From: an uncultured Bacteroidales bacterium
GTDB lineage: Bacteria > Bacteroidota > Bacteroidia > Bacteroidales > WCHB1-69
Direction: 5' to 3'
Assembly: GCA_900316305.1 (NCBI GenBank)
Contig: ONCM01000026.1
Coordinates: 1-64,000, forward strand
DNA length: 64,000 nucleotides
The translations under genes and the position numbers were made by a program. Shown here piece after piece: positions 25,813 to 34,604 of the stretch. The notes under the pieces were generated by a model that saw nothing but the letters and a program-made list of their open reading frames with translations, did no database searches and had not been told where the DNA came from. Positions within the stretch are counted from its first letter, which is position 1. Each line of letters opens with the position of its first letter.

Positions 25813-28409
25813 TGAAGAGACGGATACGTATTATTCTGATGTTGCTGATCGCGTTTGCCTGTGCGCAGACGGCTTTCGCCACGCACCAACGCGCCGGCGA
25901 AATCAGCTACACGTACGTGTCCGGGCTGACTTACAACTTCACAATCACCACTTATACCTACACACCCAGTCCCGCAGACCGACCCGAAATTGAGGTTTTT
26001 TGGGGCGACGGTACCTCATCCATCATACCTCGGTTCAGCAAAACCAATCTGGACAACAACATTAGCAAGAATATATATTACACCCAGCATACGTTTTCGG
26101 CTGTGGGTACCTTCCACGTCACCTTTGAGGACCCGAACCGCAACGCCGGCATTGTCAATATCCCAAGTTCGGTGGAGATTCCGTTCTTCATCGAAACTAT
26201 CCTGATTATCAGTCCGTTCATGGAAGGAAACTCCTCCCCGCAGCTGATGAATCCGCCGCTGGACAACGCCTGTACGACCGTGCCATTCTACCACAATCCG
26301 GGAGCCATTGATCCCGAAGGCGACAGCTTGTCCTACTCACTGATTGAATGTCGCGGGTACAACGGCGAGGAAATCCCCGGCTATACCATGCCTTACGCAT
26401 CCAACTACATTGCCATAGACCCGATCACTGGTGACCTGACATGGGACTCGCCCGTCATGGCTGGTGAGTACAATATAGCGATATTGATTGAGGAATGGCG
26501 TAACGGCGTGCTTATAGGCAGCATGGTGCGCGACATGCAGATCACGGTTGCCCCATGTAACAACGAACCGCCTGTCGTGAATGTGAACGATACTTGTGTA
26601 ATTGCTGGAAACAGAATAGATTTACTCGTTCATGTGGAAGACAGCACCTCCACGCACGTCAGATTGAGCGCCACAGGCGAACCTCTCATCCTCAGTGAGT
26701 CGCCGGCGCAATTCTCTGAAATCTACGATGAAGTGCCGTATGCCACCCATTTCATCTGGAATACCCAATGCGGACATGTGCGGCCTAATCCCTACGAGGT
26801 AATCTTCAAGGCAAAAGACAACGGCCCCCAAGTGGAGCTGGTTTCGTTCAAAACACTTCGGATTCGCATTATTGCGCCCGCTCCGAAAAACTTGAACGCC
26901 GTTCCCGAAGGCAATGTAATTCACTTGGATTGGAGTCCAGACTCCTGTTCCAATGCAATCGGATATGACATATACAAGCGGAACGGCATGGACGATTTCG
27001 AACCCGATTCCTGTCAGACCGGTTTGCCTCAAGAGGCCGGATACACCAAAATCGGCACCACATACGACTGGTCAGACACCACTTTCACGGATGACGGGAC
27101 GGTTATGCCGCTGTATCACGGCAATGAGTATTGTTACCGCGTCGTAGCCTTATTTGCTAATGGATCGGAAAGTATTGTCTCCGAAAAGGCGTGCGCCCAT
27201 ATCGCCAACGATGCCCCTATTCTTATTAACACGGATGTGGTCAGTACCCATGAAACAAACGGAACCCTGCTTGTACGCTGGCTTTTCCCGCCAGAGCTGG
27301 ACTCTATCGCCTTCCCGCCACCTTATCATTTTCAACTCTACAGAATTTCCGATTCGGGAATTGAAAATCAGATTTATACCGTCAATGCGCCCAGCAATCC
27401 GAATGATACGCTTTCGTATTTGGACCACGATTTAAACACATTGGATTCAGACTACACATATCGGGTTGCCATTCTCAATTCGGACACAATTATCGAAAAA
27501 TCCGACCGTGCTACCTCTATCTTCCTCAACATAACTTCTTTGGACAAACGACTTTCCCTCAACTGGACCGATATACAACCCTGGAACAACGTCCAATTTG
27601 TCGTTTATCGTCTTGATGATGACCTCCATGTTTGGGATTCTATTGCCACAACGACCACAACTTCTTACGTGGACCGGAATCTCGAAAACGGCAAAACCTA
27701 CTGTTATTACATTGAAGCAGAGGGATATTACTGGTTGCCCGACACCATTGGGGCGTTGTTCAACCGTTCGCAGCAGGAATGTGGAGAACCCTACGACAAC
27801 GAACCGCCTGTGTTGCCCCATCTGGAAATCTCTACAGATTGTCAAGAAGTGGAATTCAGCTGGTGGTTCGATTCCGATACTACCGCCACCGATGCTGTCC
27901 ACTACTATATTTACTATAAACCGACTCTGGCTGGGAATTTCACCTGCATTGATTCATTCGACCATGCACAGATCTGTTATCCAAACCCTTGCACCTACTC
28001 TATCAACGCCTCTGGATCGGACGTGCTGGTCGGCTGTTTCGCCATGCGCGTGGCCGACAGCAACTACAACATCTCTGCGCTGACGGATTCGGTCTGCATT
28101 GACGTTTTCGAGTGTCTGGACTACCAGCTTCCCAACGTCTTCACCCCAAATAATGACGGCTACAATGACCTGTTTACCCCATTTATGCCCTACGCCGGCA
28201 TCACCAAGGTGGAGATGGAAATCTACAACCGTTGGGGCAAGCGCGTGTTCCGCACCACGGATCCCGACATTTTGTGGGACGGTTCCGACGAAACCACGCA
28301 TCTCCCCTCCTCCGATGGGGTCTATTATTACGGTTGTAAGCTGTATGTCAATACATTAGCAGGTGAAATCTACTATTTGCTGAATGGATCAATTACGTTG
28401 GTCCGATAA
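25812..28409 (+). CDS. Secreted T9SS cargo protein with type B (gliding-motility) C-terminal domain
   Basis: 865 residues. A signal peptide (MKRRIRIILMLLIAFACAQTAFA) is followed by THQRAGEISYTYV, the usual N-terminus of this Bacteroidetes family. The mature part has PKD-like and fibronectin III-like beta domains (several YxxYR and DTT patterns between 360 and 700). The last about 95 residues (YQLPNVFTPNNDGYNDLFTP, then MEIYNRWGKRVF and YYYGCKLYVNT) are the type B T9SS sorting domain (CHU_C). It is therefore secreted across the outer membrane, probably to the surface. It is coupled to the amino-sugar genes by a 1-nt overlap. A terminator follows. Confidence 0.9.
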   Translation: MKRRIRIILMLLIAFACAQTAFATHQRAGEISYTYVSGLTYNFTITTYTYTPSPADRPEIEVFWGDGTSSIIPRFSKTNLDNNISKNIYYTQHTFSAVGTFHVTFEDPNRNAGIVNIPSSVEIPFFIETILIISPFMEGNSSPQLMNPPLDNACTTVPFYHNPGAIDPEGDSLSYSLIECRGYNGEEIPGYTMPYASNYIAIDPITGDLTWDSPVMAGEYNIAILIEEWRNGVLIGSMVRDMQITVAPCNNEPPVVNVNDTCVIAGNRIDLLVHVEDSTSTHVRLSATGEPLILSESPAQFSEIYDEVPYATHFIWNTQCGHVRPNPYEVIFKAKDNGPQVELVSFKTLRIRIIAPAPKNLNAVPEGNVIHLDWSPDSCSNAIGYDIYKRNGMDDFEPDSCQTGLPQEAGYTKIGTTYDWSDTTFTDDGTVMPLYHGNEYCYRVVALFANGSESIVSEKACAHIANDAPILINTDVVSTHETNGTLLVRWLFPPELDSIAFPPPYHFQLYRISDSGIENQIYTVNAPSNPNDTLSYLDHDLNTLDSDYTYRVAILNSDTIIEKSDRATSIFLNITSLDKRLSLNWTDIQPWNNVQFVVYRLDDDLHVWDSIATTTTTSYVDRNLENGKTYCYYIEAEGYYWLPDTIGALFNRSQQECGEPYDNEPPVLPHLEISTDCQEVEFSWWFDSDTTATDAVHYYIYYKPTLAGNFTCIDSFDHAQICYPNPCTYSINASGSDVLVGCFAMRVADSNYNISALTDSVCIDVFECLDYQLPNVFTPNNDGYNDLFTPFMPYAGITKVEMEIYNRWGKRVFRTTDPDILWDGSDETTHLPSSDGVYYYGCKLYVNTLAGEIYYLLNGSITLVR

Positions 28410-28414
28410 TAAAA

Positions 28415-28444
28415 AAAGGATGTCTTTTCGGAAGGCATCCTTTT
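28415..28444 (+). terminator. Hairpin terminator after the T9SS cargo gene
   Basis: AAAAGGATG...CATCCTTTT stem with an 8-12 nt loop. A GTAGAGACG palindrome follows directly. Confidence 0.8.
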
Positions 28445-28446
28445 AG

Positions 28447-28496
28447 GTAGAGACGTGGTGCACCGCGTCTCTATATGTGGTGCACCACGTCTCTAC
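28447..28496. repeat. GTAGAGACG palindrome, copy 3 (double)
   Basis: GTAGAGACGTGGTGCACC, CGTCTCTA, then TGGTGCACCACGTCTCTAC: two overlapping palindromes between convergent genes. Confidence 0.8.
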
Positions 28497-28514
28497 CGTT
28501 CGATATAATCGTCT

Positions 28515-29012
28515 CTATTTTTTGAACATTTTGCCCAGCAGACCGCCGAGGACTTTGCCGGCGTTGGAACCGCTGTTGGAATTGGAGGCACCGCCGAGCA
28601 GACCGCCCAAAATGTTACCAATGTTGCCGGAGCCAGCACCCTTGCCCAAAACAGAGAGCAAATTCGGGGCAATGGAGGCCAGAATATTGTTCACCTGATC
28701 GTTAGTGGTGTTGGTCTGTTTGCCCAGATTGGAGATCACAGAACCCAAATTACCACCGAAAATCTTTTCCAAAATCTTCTTGCCATCTTCAAGGTTGATG
28801 CTCAACCCTTGACCGGCGTGGTTGCCGAGAGCCTGGGTCAATGCGGCAGCTCCTGCAGCCGTACCAGCATTCTTCTGCATGGCACTCAAGAACTTAGGAA
28901 TAGCGGCTTTGATCACGTCCATGATCTTGTTCGTGTCGATATTGAACTTTTTGGCAATTTCTCCAATGAGGTTATTGCCCGTGAGCTGGGAAATGATACT
29001 GTTTAAATCCAT
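28515..29012 (-). CDS. DUF937 family protein
   Basis: 165 residues: an N-terminal helical region (SIISQLTGNNLIGEIAKKFN), then repeated short helices (VNNILASIAPNLLSVLGKGA) and Gly/Ser/Asn-rich linkers ending GLLGKMFKK. This is the pattern of DUF937 (YidB-related) proteins, whose role is unknown. It has no signal peptide, so it is probably cytoplasmic. It is monocistronic with a promoter at 29046-29053. Confidence 0.85.
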   Translation of the reverse strand: MDLNSIISQLTGNNLIGEIAKKFNIDTNKIMDVIKAAIPKFLSAMQKNAGTAAGAAALTQALGNHAGQGLSINLEDGKKILEKIFGGNLGSVISNLGKQTNTTNDQVNNILASIAPNLLSVLGKGAGSGNIGNILGGLLGGASNSNSGSNAGKVLGGLLGKMFKK

Positions 29013-29045
29013 AATGCTTTAATTTTTGGTTTTGATTATCGAAGG

Positions 29046-29053
29046 CAAAAGTA
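29046..29053 (-). promoter_or_regulatory. -7 promoter element of the DUF937 gene
   Basis: TACTTTTGCC on the minus strand, 34 bp before the start codon. Confidence 0.65.
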
Positions 29054-29082
29054 CATTTTATTCCGATACGTTATACACGGAA

Positions 29083-29153
29083 AATGGCTTTTGGCTTTTA
29101 GCTGTTGGCTTTGGGCAATTGGCTAAAGGCCAGCCAATAGCTAATAGCCAAAG
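29083..29153. repeat. TTGGCTTTTAGCTGTTGGC repeat, copy 4
   Basis: Direct units followed by GGCCAGCCAATAGCTAATAGCC, an imperfect hairpin at the 3' side of the membrane-protein gene. Confidence 0.75.
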
Positions 29154-29161
29154 TATAGGGC

Positions 29162-29770
29162 TTATTCTTGCTCTTCCACAATATCTTCGCCTTCTTCAAT
29201 CTGACTGATAATCTCCTCAGCGTTGCGGATCACCGCGTTGTGCATCTTCAGTCCAATGAAGCCGCCGATGGCCAGACCGATGAGCAGTGCGACAATCATG
29301 ATAACCGCCACCCGCCAGTCACTCAGTTGAATACAATACTCGATGGCAAACCAAACAAACCATACCGCAATCATTGCAATGCTGTATTTCAGCCATTTTT
29401 TGTAATTGTCGCGCAGCTGTTTCATCACTTTGGCAACGGTCAGCAGATCGCCACTCATCGTCTTGGCATTCACATCTTTATGGTACTTCCAGGTGAAAAA
29501 ATCGCACACGAGCATCATCAGTATGGTGGCGCCAGTGAACCACCAGCTAAATCCTTCGCTTGGAAGGAAGGTCAACGCCCAAAAAATCACAAAGATAGAA
29601 GCGACTACGCTAATCCAAGCGTTGTTGTTGATGGTACGGGCCTTGTGCCGCATTGTGTCACGCAAAAGCTTTTCGGAGACGATGGTCTCTTTATCCAATT
29701 TGTCCTTCAGCAGTGCAATTTGTGCACGCATGGTTTCCAATTCGCTGTTGTTTATTTCGTTGTTTTCCAT
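29162..29770 (-). CDS. Membrane protein encoded with the ECF sigma factor
   Basis: 202 residues. An N-terminal coiled coil (NSELETMRAQIALLKDKLDK) is followed by two pairs of membrane segments (about 52-72, 76-92; 122-142, 148-168) and an acidic C-terminus (EGEDIVEEQE). The start lies 2 nt after the sigma stop, so the genes are co-transcribed and probably coupled. By position it is a candidate anti-sigma factor or a target of sigma, but no known anti-sigma domain is recognised. Confidence 0.8.
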   Translation of the reverse strand: MENNEINNSELETMRAQIALLKDKLDKETIVSEKLLRDTMRHKARTINNNAWISVVASIFVIFWALTFLPSEGFSWWFTGATILMMLVCDFFTWKYHKDVNAKTMSGDLLTVAKVMKQLRDNYKKWLKYSIAMIAVWFVWFAIEYCIQLSDWRVAVIMIVALLIGLAIGGFIGLKMHNAVIRNAEEIISQIEEGEDIVEEQE

Positions 29771-29772
29771 AA

Positions 29773-30264
29773 TTAAAATTCTTGATTATCAGACATTTGC
29801 ATTAACTGTTGTTTAATTCTAACCAACTTCACAGAAACATTTTTGGCGGAAATGCCGGCGATAGCCCCGATCTCCTCGTAGCTAAGGTTCTCCAACCAGA
29901 GCAGGACGAGGGCGCGATCCATGATGCCCAGCTTGTTGATGCGCGCATAGAGCTGGCGGATCTGTTTGGTATCCTCGTCGGTGTCGGTGTAGAGGTCGGC
30001 GGCCATCTCCAGGGGCACGCGTTCCCCTCGCCGCTTCTTCTTGCGGTCGTCGGAGATGCAGGTGTTGAGGGCGACGCGCCAGATCCAGGTGTCCACCTTC
30101 GACTCGCCTCTGAAACTGTCGAAGCCTTTCCAGAGGTTGATGAGGACTTCCTGGAACAGGTCGTTGACCTCGTCGGTGTCCTTGGAGAACATGTAGCAGA
30201 CGGTATAGACGGTGCTTTTGTGCTCGCGGACCATTCGTTCAAAATCTGTTTCTTTCTTTGTCAT
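29773..30264 (-). CDS. ECF-type RNA polymerase sigma factor
   Basis: About 163 residues from ATG 30264 (MTKKETDFERMV); an upstream ATG at 30282 would add six residues. Region 2 reads VYTVCYMFSKDTDEVNDLFQ EVLINLWKGFDSFRG, then VDTWIWRVALNTCISDDRKK. Region 4 has LGIMDRALVLLWLENLSYEE and IGAIAGISAKNVSVKLVRIK, a sigma-70 region 4 helix-turn-helix. It directs RNA polymerase to a regulon that cannot be deduced here. The adjacent membrane protein is the likely regulator. Confidence 0.93.
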   Translation of the reverse strand: MTKKETDFERMVREHKSTVYTVCYMFSKDTDEVNDLFQEVLINLWKGFDSFRGESKVDTWIWRVALNTCISDDRKKKRRGERVPLEMAADLYTDTDEDTKQIRQLYARINKLGIMDRALVLLWLENLSYEEIGAIAGISAKNVSVKLVRIKQQLMQMSDNQEF

Positions 30265-30331
30265 CGGTTTTAGAATTAACACTGGTTAGACGCAAGATGG
30301 GGTGAAAAACTACAAAGAATGTTTTATGGCG

Positions 30332-30339
30332 CAAAAATA
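30332..30339 (-). promoter_or_regulatory. -7 promoter element of the sigma-factor operon
   Basis: TATTTTTGCGCC on the minus strand, about 68 bp before ATG 30264, divergent from the next promoter. Confidence 0.7.
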
Positions 30340-30365
30340 GCAAAAAAGGGGAATGGAATATTTTG

Positions 30366-30373
30366 TATTTTCG
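30366..30373 (+). promoter_or_regulatory. Variant -7 element (TATTTTCG) of paralogue 1
   Basis: TATTTTCGCACCTGTAAAAT; the same variant TTTCG precedes all three paralogues (30366, 32075, 35177), at 20-21 bp before the ATG. Confidence 0.6.
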
Positions 30374-30393
30374 CACCTGTAAAATACTCCATT

Positions 30394-31992
30394 ATGAAGC
30401 ACCACCAACATACACATTTGGTCATATTCTTCGCCTCTGTGCTGCTATTGTTAGCGGCGCGGCCTGCGCAGGGACAGCAGCGGTTCACGGTGATTCGGGA
30501 TACCATCCACATTAACGCAGCGGACTATTTCAGTCCCATCTCCACTGTATCCCTTGGATGGTTCACTAAATATCAGGGCTGGTACTTTTGTCTTTTTGAG
30601 GAAGAGGATATTTTCGAATCTTGGAAAGGGAATCGAATCCTGTTGGCGATTTCTGAGGACGGACATGAAGTCAGAAGAGTGGATTTTCCCTCCAAAGAAT
30701 TCAGCGTTTACGGTGACTTTTTCGTCCGGGACGGGAAGTTGATTCTTAAACCCTATCATACAGAGATCGCCGGAAGAGGATTTATCTTTGACGATAAAAA
30801 CTGGTCGTGGAAACCAACGAATTCCATTTCCGACATTATCTACGATGATGATCTATACACTGTTGCTTTCAAAGACTACGGAGAATGGGGTGACTACACT
30901 TGGTTCATCAAAAAGAAGAACAAAGCCCAGTACATCCGACCGGAATGTTTCTCCAGAATAATAAGAATTGACAGTGTCTATTATTTTGTGCATCGTAACC
31001 GAATCGACTCTGTTCTCGTATCTGACACGATGGGCTATCGGAGCAATGGCTTGTGGCATTATGATAATTCAACCATGTGGCTGTTTGAGCGCGACATGTT
31101 CCGAAACAACTCAGAAATGCTCTCAACCCTATCCACGGTCACGCCACAACCACCCATTTTTATATCCACAGGGAAAAAGGATACGGACATCATAAGTTTA
31201 TATTTTGATATCATCACCTACGATACAATTATCAATCATGCATTTAGTGTCGGAAAGCAGTTGTTCCCCATTGTCACAACACCTCAAAAGACCTTTATTG
31301 CAAAGGTAAGAGATGGCCAGTTGCAGGAGGTGGTTGACTTTGGCCACAAATACAACTTCATTCAAAAACACGACTGCTACCGGGGTGTAAATGTCGCCAA
31401 CAACCAAAGCCTTCTCGGTTTTAAGGAAAGCTACCATACCTCCGGCTTAATAGATGTTGAAGATTCGGTTATCAGAATCCTAAACATCACTCACAATCAG
31501 GATACGTTGCATGCTTTAGGCACAGACAACGTCGGAAAACTGTTAGAACATCTCTTAAACAACTTCAACAACTTGTCTATAAACAATTTAGATGGTATTG
31601 AACAGAAACTGGGCGGAACTGGCAACCACAAATTCGAAACTTTTGACAACGGTTATTTTCCTGATGAGTATAAAAATGCTAAAGAATATGTTGGAACGAA
31701 ATACTACAAAGTGGTTGACGACACTCAGACACTCATCACCTCATATTGCATTCATCTGCCGGATTCGATGGTAAAAGGTGTTTTTTTGACGTGGGTTAAA
31801 ACTAATTTTTTCGATTCAGGCTCCCGTTGGAGTGCTGATGCCGAAGGTGATGAGGCAAAATGCGCAGAGCTTTCCGACATCGTCACACGTCTCACCGGCA
31901 AAAAGCCCAAACAGGTGGAAAATCATCTGGAATGGGACTACAAAGGGTTTACAATCAGACTGTACCGTTATGCCCGAGTGGCAATCTATTGA
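30394..31992 (+). CDS. Secreted protein of unknown family, paralogue 1
   Basis: 532 residues from ATG 30394, which follows the shared promoter. A signal peptide (HLVIFFASVLLLLAARPAQG, cleavage before QQRF) has no lipobox Cys. The mature part is rich in aromatic beta-strands of about 40-60 residues and looks like a repeat-blade or beta-propeller type fold. A C-terminal domain (about 415-532: NGYFPDEYKNAK...SYCIHLPDSMVKGVFLTWV...VTRLTGKKP...FTIRLYRYARVAIY) follows. Paralogues lie at 32103 (shortened) and 35205. No known family was recognised. Confidence 0.75.
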   Translation: MKHHQHTHLVIFFASVLLLLAARPAQGQQRFTVIRDTIHINAADYFSPISTVSLGWFTKYQGWYFCLFEEEDIFESWKGNRILLAISEDGHEVRRVDFPSKEFSVYGDFFVRDGKLILKPYHTEIAGRGFIFDDKNWSWKPTNSISDIIYDDDLYTVAFKDYGEWGDYTWFIKKKNKAQYIRPECFSRIIRIDSVYYFVHRNRIDSVLVSDTMGYRSNGLWHYDNSTMWLFERDMFRNNSEMLSTLSTVTPQPPIFISTGKKDTDIISLYFDIITYDTIINHAFSVGKQLFPIVTTPQKTFIAKVRDGQLQEVVDFGHKYNFIQKHDCYRGVNVANNQSLLGFKESYHTSGLIDVEDSVIRILNITHNQDTLHALGTDNVGKLLEHLLNNFNNLSINNLDGIEQKLGGTGNHKFETFDNGYFPDEYKNAKEYVGTKYYKVVDDTQTLITSYCIHLPDSMVKGVFLTWVKTNFFDSGSRWSADAEGDEAKCAELSDIVTRLTGKKPKQVENHLEWDYKGFTIRLYRYARVAIY

Positions 31993-32000
31993 GTTTGTTT

Positions 32001-32070
32001 TCCCGCTGAACTCGCAGACTTCCGCAGAAAATATTACGTGCAGATACGCGCGATACGCGGAGATAAAAAA
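32001..32070. repeat. CTCGCAGACTTCCGCAGA / GATACGCGCGATACGCGG repeat, copy 1
   Basis: The stretch CCGC(T/A)GAAC(T)CGCAGACTTCCGCAG followed by TGCAGATACGCGCGATACGC and GGAGATAAA lies between paralogues 1 and 2. The same unit occurs before paralogue 3 (35101-35170) and in part after paralogues 2 and 3. Confidence 0.8.
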
Positions 32071-32074
32071 ATCG

Positions 32075-32082
32075 TATTTTCG
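32075..32082 (+). promoter_or_regulatory. Variant -7 element (TATTTTCG) of paralogue 2
   Basis: TATTTTCGCACCTGTAAAAT followed by TCACCGTTATG, 20 bp before the start. Confidence 0.6.
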
Positions 32083-32102
32083 CACCTGTAAAATTCACCG
32101 TT

Positions 32103-33020
32103 ATGAATCACCATCGACATACGCATTTGCTCATATTCTTCGCCTCCGTACTGCTACTGCTGGCGGCGCGGCCTGTGCAGGGGCAACAGCGGTTCAGAAT
32201 AGAAGTGGACACGTTGTACCTGATGGCGGGCGAGGAGATGAACCTGAATTTCGACGACTACTCCGTTCGATACAAACAGACTTTCCCGTTTTACGAGGAT
32301 GACCGTTACACCGTATTATACGAGCGCGGATTTGGTTGCGGCGCAGGAGGAAGCGTCATTTTTGAAGAAAAAGTAACCAGTTGGTACCCAGTGACTAAGA
32401 ACGGTTGGCTGCAATACGAACCCGTACACCGCAGGTATTTGTGCGACGGAGCACCCGGCAGGATTGTCCGCACCGATTCGGCCTATTATCTGGTGTATTC
32501 AGACCGCCGCGTCTGCAGTTTTGATATTGGCGAAAATCCTGGACAAATCGGATACCTGAACGAATTACCGACTGACGATTTGGATTTTCCTTGGGAGAAA
32601 AAAAAATGGTATTATCCTAACAAGATCGGCAACACTCTCAACAAACAAGAGTTTAAAGGTACCGTTGTGTTACACGGTTGTCATATTGGTCGCAAGTACC
32701 ACTATCATAAACCTGACACCTGCATCGAGCAAGCATTCTGTGTTGATAATCGGGTTTACTGCATCGTGACTACACCTGAAACGACGAGCATTGAACGGAT
32801 TGATAACGGCCGTTTCGAGCGGGTGGCGGATCTCGGACGGCGGTTCGACTTCACCAATGGTTTCTACCCTGAGTGGCAATTAGACGACCATCTTAGGGAC
32901 TTGAACCGCAGTAACGACGGTTGCCGTCTGGTGTTCAGAGATGCCTTCCACAACGGCACCCTCACCGTGAAAGACTACACGGTGCATATTCAGTATGTAA
33001 GACTGAACGTGTTGCCGTAA
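32103..33020 (+). CDS. Secreted protein of unknown family, paralogue 2 (short)
   Basis: 305 residues. The signal peptide is nearly identical to its siblings (HLLIFFASVLLLLAARPVQG, then QQRF). The body aligns with them in order: TSWYPVTKNGWLQYEPVHR, RIVRTDSAYYLVYSDRR, IEQAFCVDNRVYCIVTTPE and DLNRSNDGCRLVF, up to the strand VKDYTVHIQYV. There it stops, lacking the about 170-residue C-terminal region (NGYFP...MVIY) of paralogues 1 and 3. It also lacks part of the N-terminal region. It may be a minimal or truncated family member. Confidence 0.75.
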   Translation: MNHHRHTHLLIFFASVLLLLAARPVQGQQRFRIEVDTLYLMAGEEMNLNFDDYSVRYKQTFPFYEDDRYTVLYERGFGCGAGGSVIFEEKVTSWYPVTKNGWLQYEPVHRRYLCDGAPGRIVRTDSAYYLVYSDRRVCSFDIGENPGQIGYLNELPTDDLDFPWEKKKWYYPNKIGNTLNKQEFKGTVVLHGCHIGRKYHYHKPDTCIEQAFCVDNRVYCIVTTPETTSIERIDNGRFERVADLGRRFDFTNGFYPEWQLDDHLRDLNRSNDGCRLVFRDAFHNGTLTVKDYTVHIQYVRLNVLP

Positions 33021-33030
33021 AAAAAATACT

Positions 33031-33059
33031 TGCAGATACGCGCGATACGCGGAGATAAA
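33031..33059. repeat. GATACGCGCGATACGCGG repeat, partial copy
   Basis: TGCAGATACGCGCGATACGC plus GGAGATAAA after paralogue 2, at the left border of the hipBA insertion. The matching copy at the right border is at 35141-35170. Confidence 0.8.
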
Positions 33060-33104
33060 GAACCTCTCAAAAATTATGCTACCAACATAATGCTATTAGC
33101 ATAA

Positions 33105-34604
33105 TCAGGGTAATTTCGTCCCTATGTAACGTACAACCAGATCTTTAAGCCGCTCCTCGGTCATCTCCGACAAGCCTGTTGTTGATATTTCCTCATGCTC
33201 TTTAGTCCCTTTGCGAACAACATATTTATATTCTTTCCCGTCAATGGTTGCCATCAGATGATAATTGCCTTTGTAGGCGGCCTCGATATGGGCTTCTTCA
33301 ACCGTATGGCCCGATGGAAGAGTTCCGTTATAAGACCGTCTTGTCGCCCTCAACCCCCATGCGGCCAAATGCTCTGACAGGCAGCTTTCTATACGACCAG
33401 TCCACTCGTCACGAACCCCATTCTTCACTGCCAAAGTTCTGAAAGAGGCAATGGCGGATGCCACTTTTCGGATGATTGTTTGAGGGGCGCGGATGCCAGA
33501 CTCATGAGCCAGGGAGAGGGCGTCCTCGTAACGAATGTCCCAAAGTTTTCCTCCTACCATCAGACAATGCTCTCGGTTGGGCAGATAACCGCCCGTATCA
33601 AAAATGAAGGTCATATCGTAAGCGGGTGAAAGACGCCAAAGACCTTGACGATTCATGACGAAGGTGAAATTCTTGTTGTGGTCGTCGGTGTTGTTGGCAA
33701 GAATATTGAACACCATACGCCGGAACACTTCCTGACAGTCCACTTCGGGAAGATGCAATTTCCGACAGACTGTCAGAAGTTTCTCGTAACTGTCCGCACC
33801 AGGGGCCATTGCCGCCAAGGTCTGCGTATGCAATTTTCCCGAATGGTCCCTGTCGAACCGTCGGGTGAGGAAATGTCGGGTGCCTTCCACCTCAAGCAAA
33901 CGCGATTCCATCATATTGACACCTGCGGCCCGGGCCATCTCATAATAGGTCAGCTCCAACTCGGCTGACGAGCGCAGGGTATCGCCAAACTTCAAAAGAA
34001 AATGGTCGAATTCGGAATTCAACTCCGTCTGGCCCGAACGAATCTCACCTGTTTCCCGATTAATGGCTATAATGGCCTTGGGCTGGCGTCCCCCAGCCGA
34101 TGTTCCAACCGCTATCAACGAATGCAACGTGAGGGTTTCATCCGGCATGATACTCAGCTTTTCACGCTCTGTAGCAATCTTTTCCGCCAAATTGGCTAAA
34201 GCTCTGATGTCAATTTTTTCCGCCATCGGACCTCTGTCCACCTCCGGCACAAACTCCAGAGCACCCATGCCCCTTCTCCCGATGAAGGCAAGCTTCTCCA
34301 ATGCCGTCACATTTCTGTCCGAGAGACCGTTCTCCTTGCGCCATTGCTCAAAAAGTTGGTTTCCCCAAGCATCTGGCAAGGAATCGGCGATGAAAGAAGG
34401 TAACCGCTGATAGATTCGTTCCATTTCCCCAAAAATGGCACGGCTGCTCAAGGGGTTACGGATAGAGGCTGCCAACGGTGCAATATCCAGATTCCCGCGA
34501 AGAAATTCCGGATTGTATGTGAAATACGAAATCTGTCGGCTGTCGTGCCAGGCCAGCCTGCCAATTTCCTTACCCCAAAGGAAGACTTTAAGTATCTCTT
34601 TCAT
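33105..34604 (-). CDS. hipA: HipA-family serine/threonine kinase toxin
   Basis: 499 residues. The N-terminal HipA_N domain (VFLWGKEIGRLAWHDSRQIS, then LPDAWGNQLFEQWRKENGLS) is followed by the HipA_C kinase core. This has GTSAGGRQPKAI (the Gly-rich, ejected P-loop type region), HFLTRRFDRD, the catalytic NNTDDHNKNFTF and DMTF. HipA toxins phosphorylate aminoacyl-tRNA synthetases and slow growth unless bound by HipB. At about 500 residues it is longer than E. coli HipA (440), with a C-terminal tail of about 60 residues. Its ATG overlaps the hipB stop by 4 nt. Confidence 0.93.
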   Translation of the reverse strand: MKEILKVFLWGKEIGRLAWHDSRQISYFTYNPEFLRGNLDIAPLAASIRNPLSSRAIFGEMERIYQRLPSFIADSLPDAWGNQLFEQWRKENGLSDRNVTALEKLAFIGRRGMGALEFVPEVDRGPMAEKIDIRALANLAEKIATEREKLSIMPDETLTLHSLIAVGTSAGGRQPKAIIAINRETGEIRSGQTELNSEFDHFLLKFGDTLRSSAELELTYYEMARAAGVNMMESRLLEVEGTRHFLTRRFDRDHSGKLHTQTLAAMAPGADSYEKLLTVCRKLHLPEVDCQEVFRRMVFNILANNTDDHNKNFTFVMNRQGLWRLSPAYDMTFIFDTGGYLPNREHCLMVGGKLWDIRYEDALSLAHESGIRAPQTIIRKVASAIASFRTLAVKNGVRDEWTGRIESCLSEHLAAWGLRATRRSYNGTLPSGHTVEEAHIEAAYKGNYHLMATIDGKEYKYVVRKGTKEHEEISTTGLSEMTEERLKDLVVRYIGTKLP

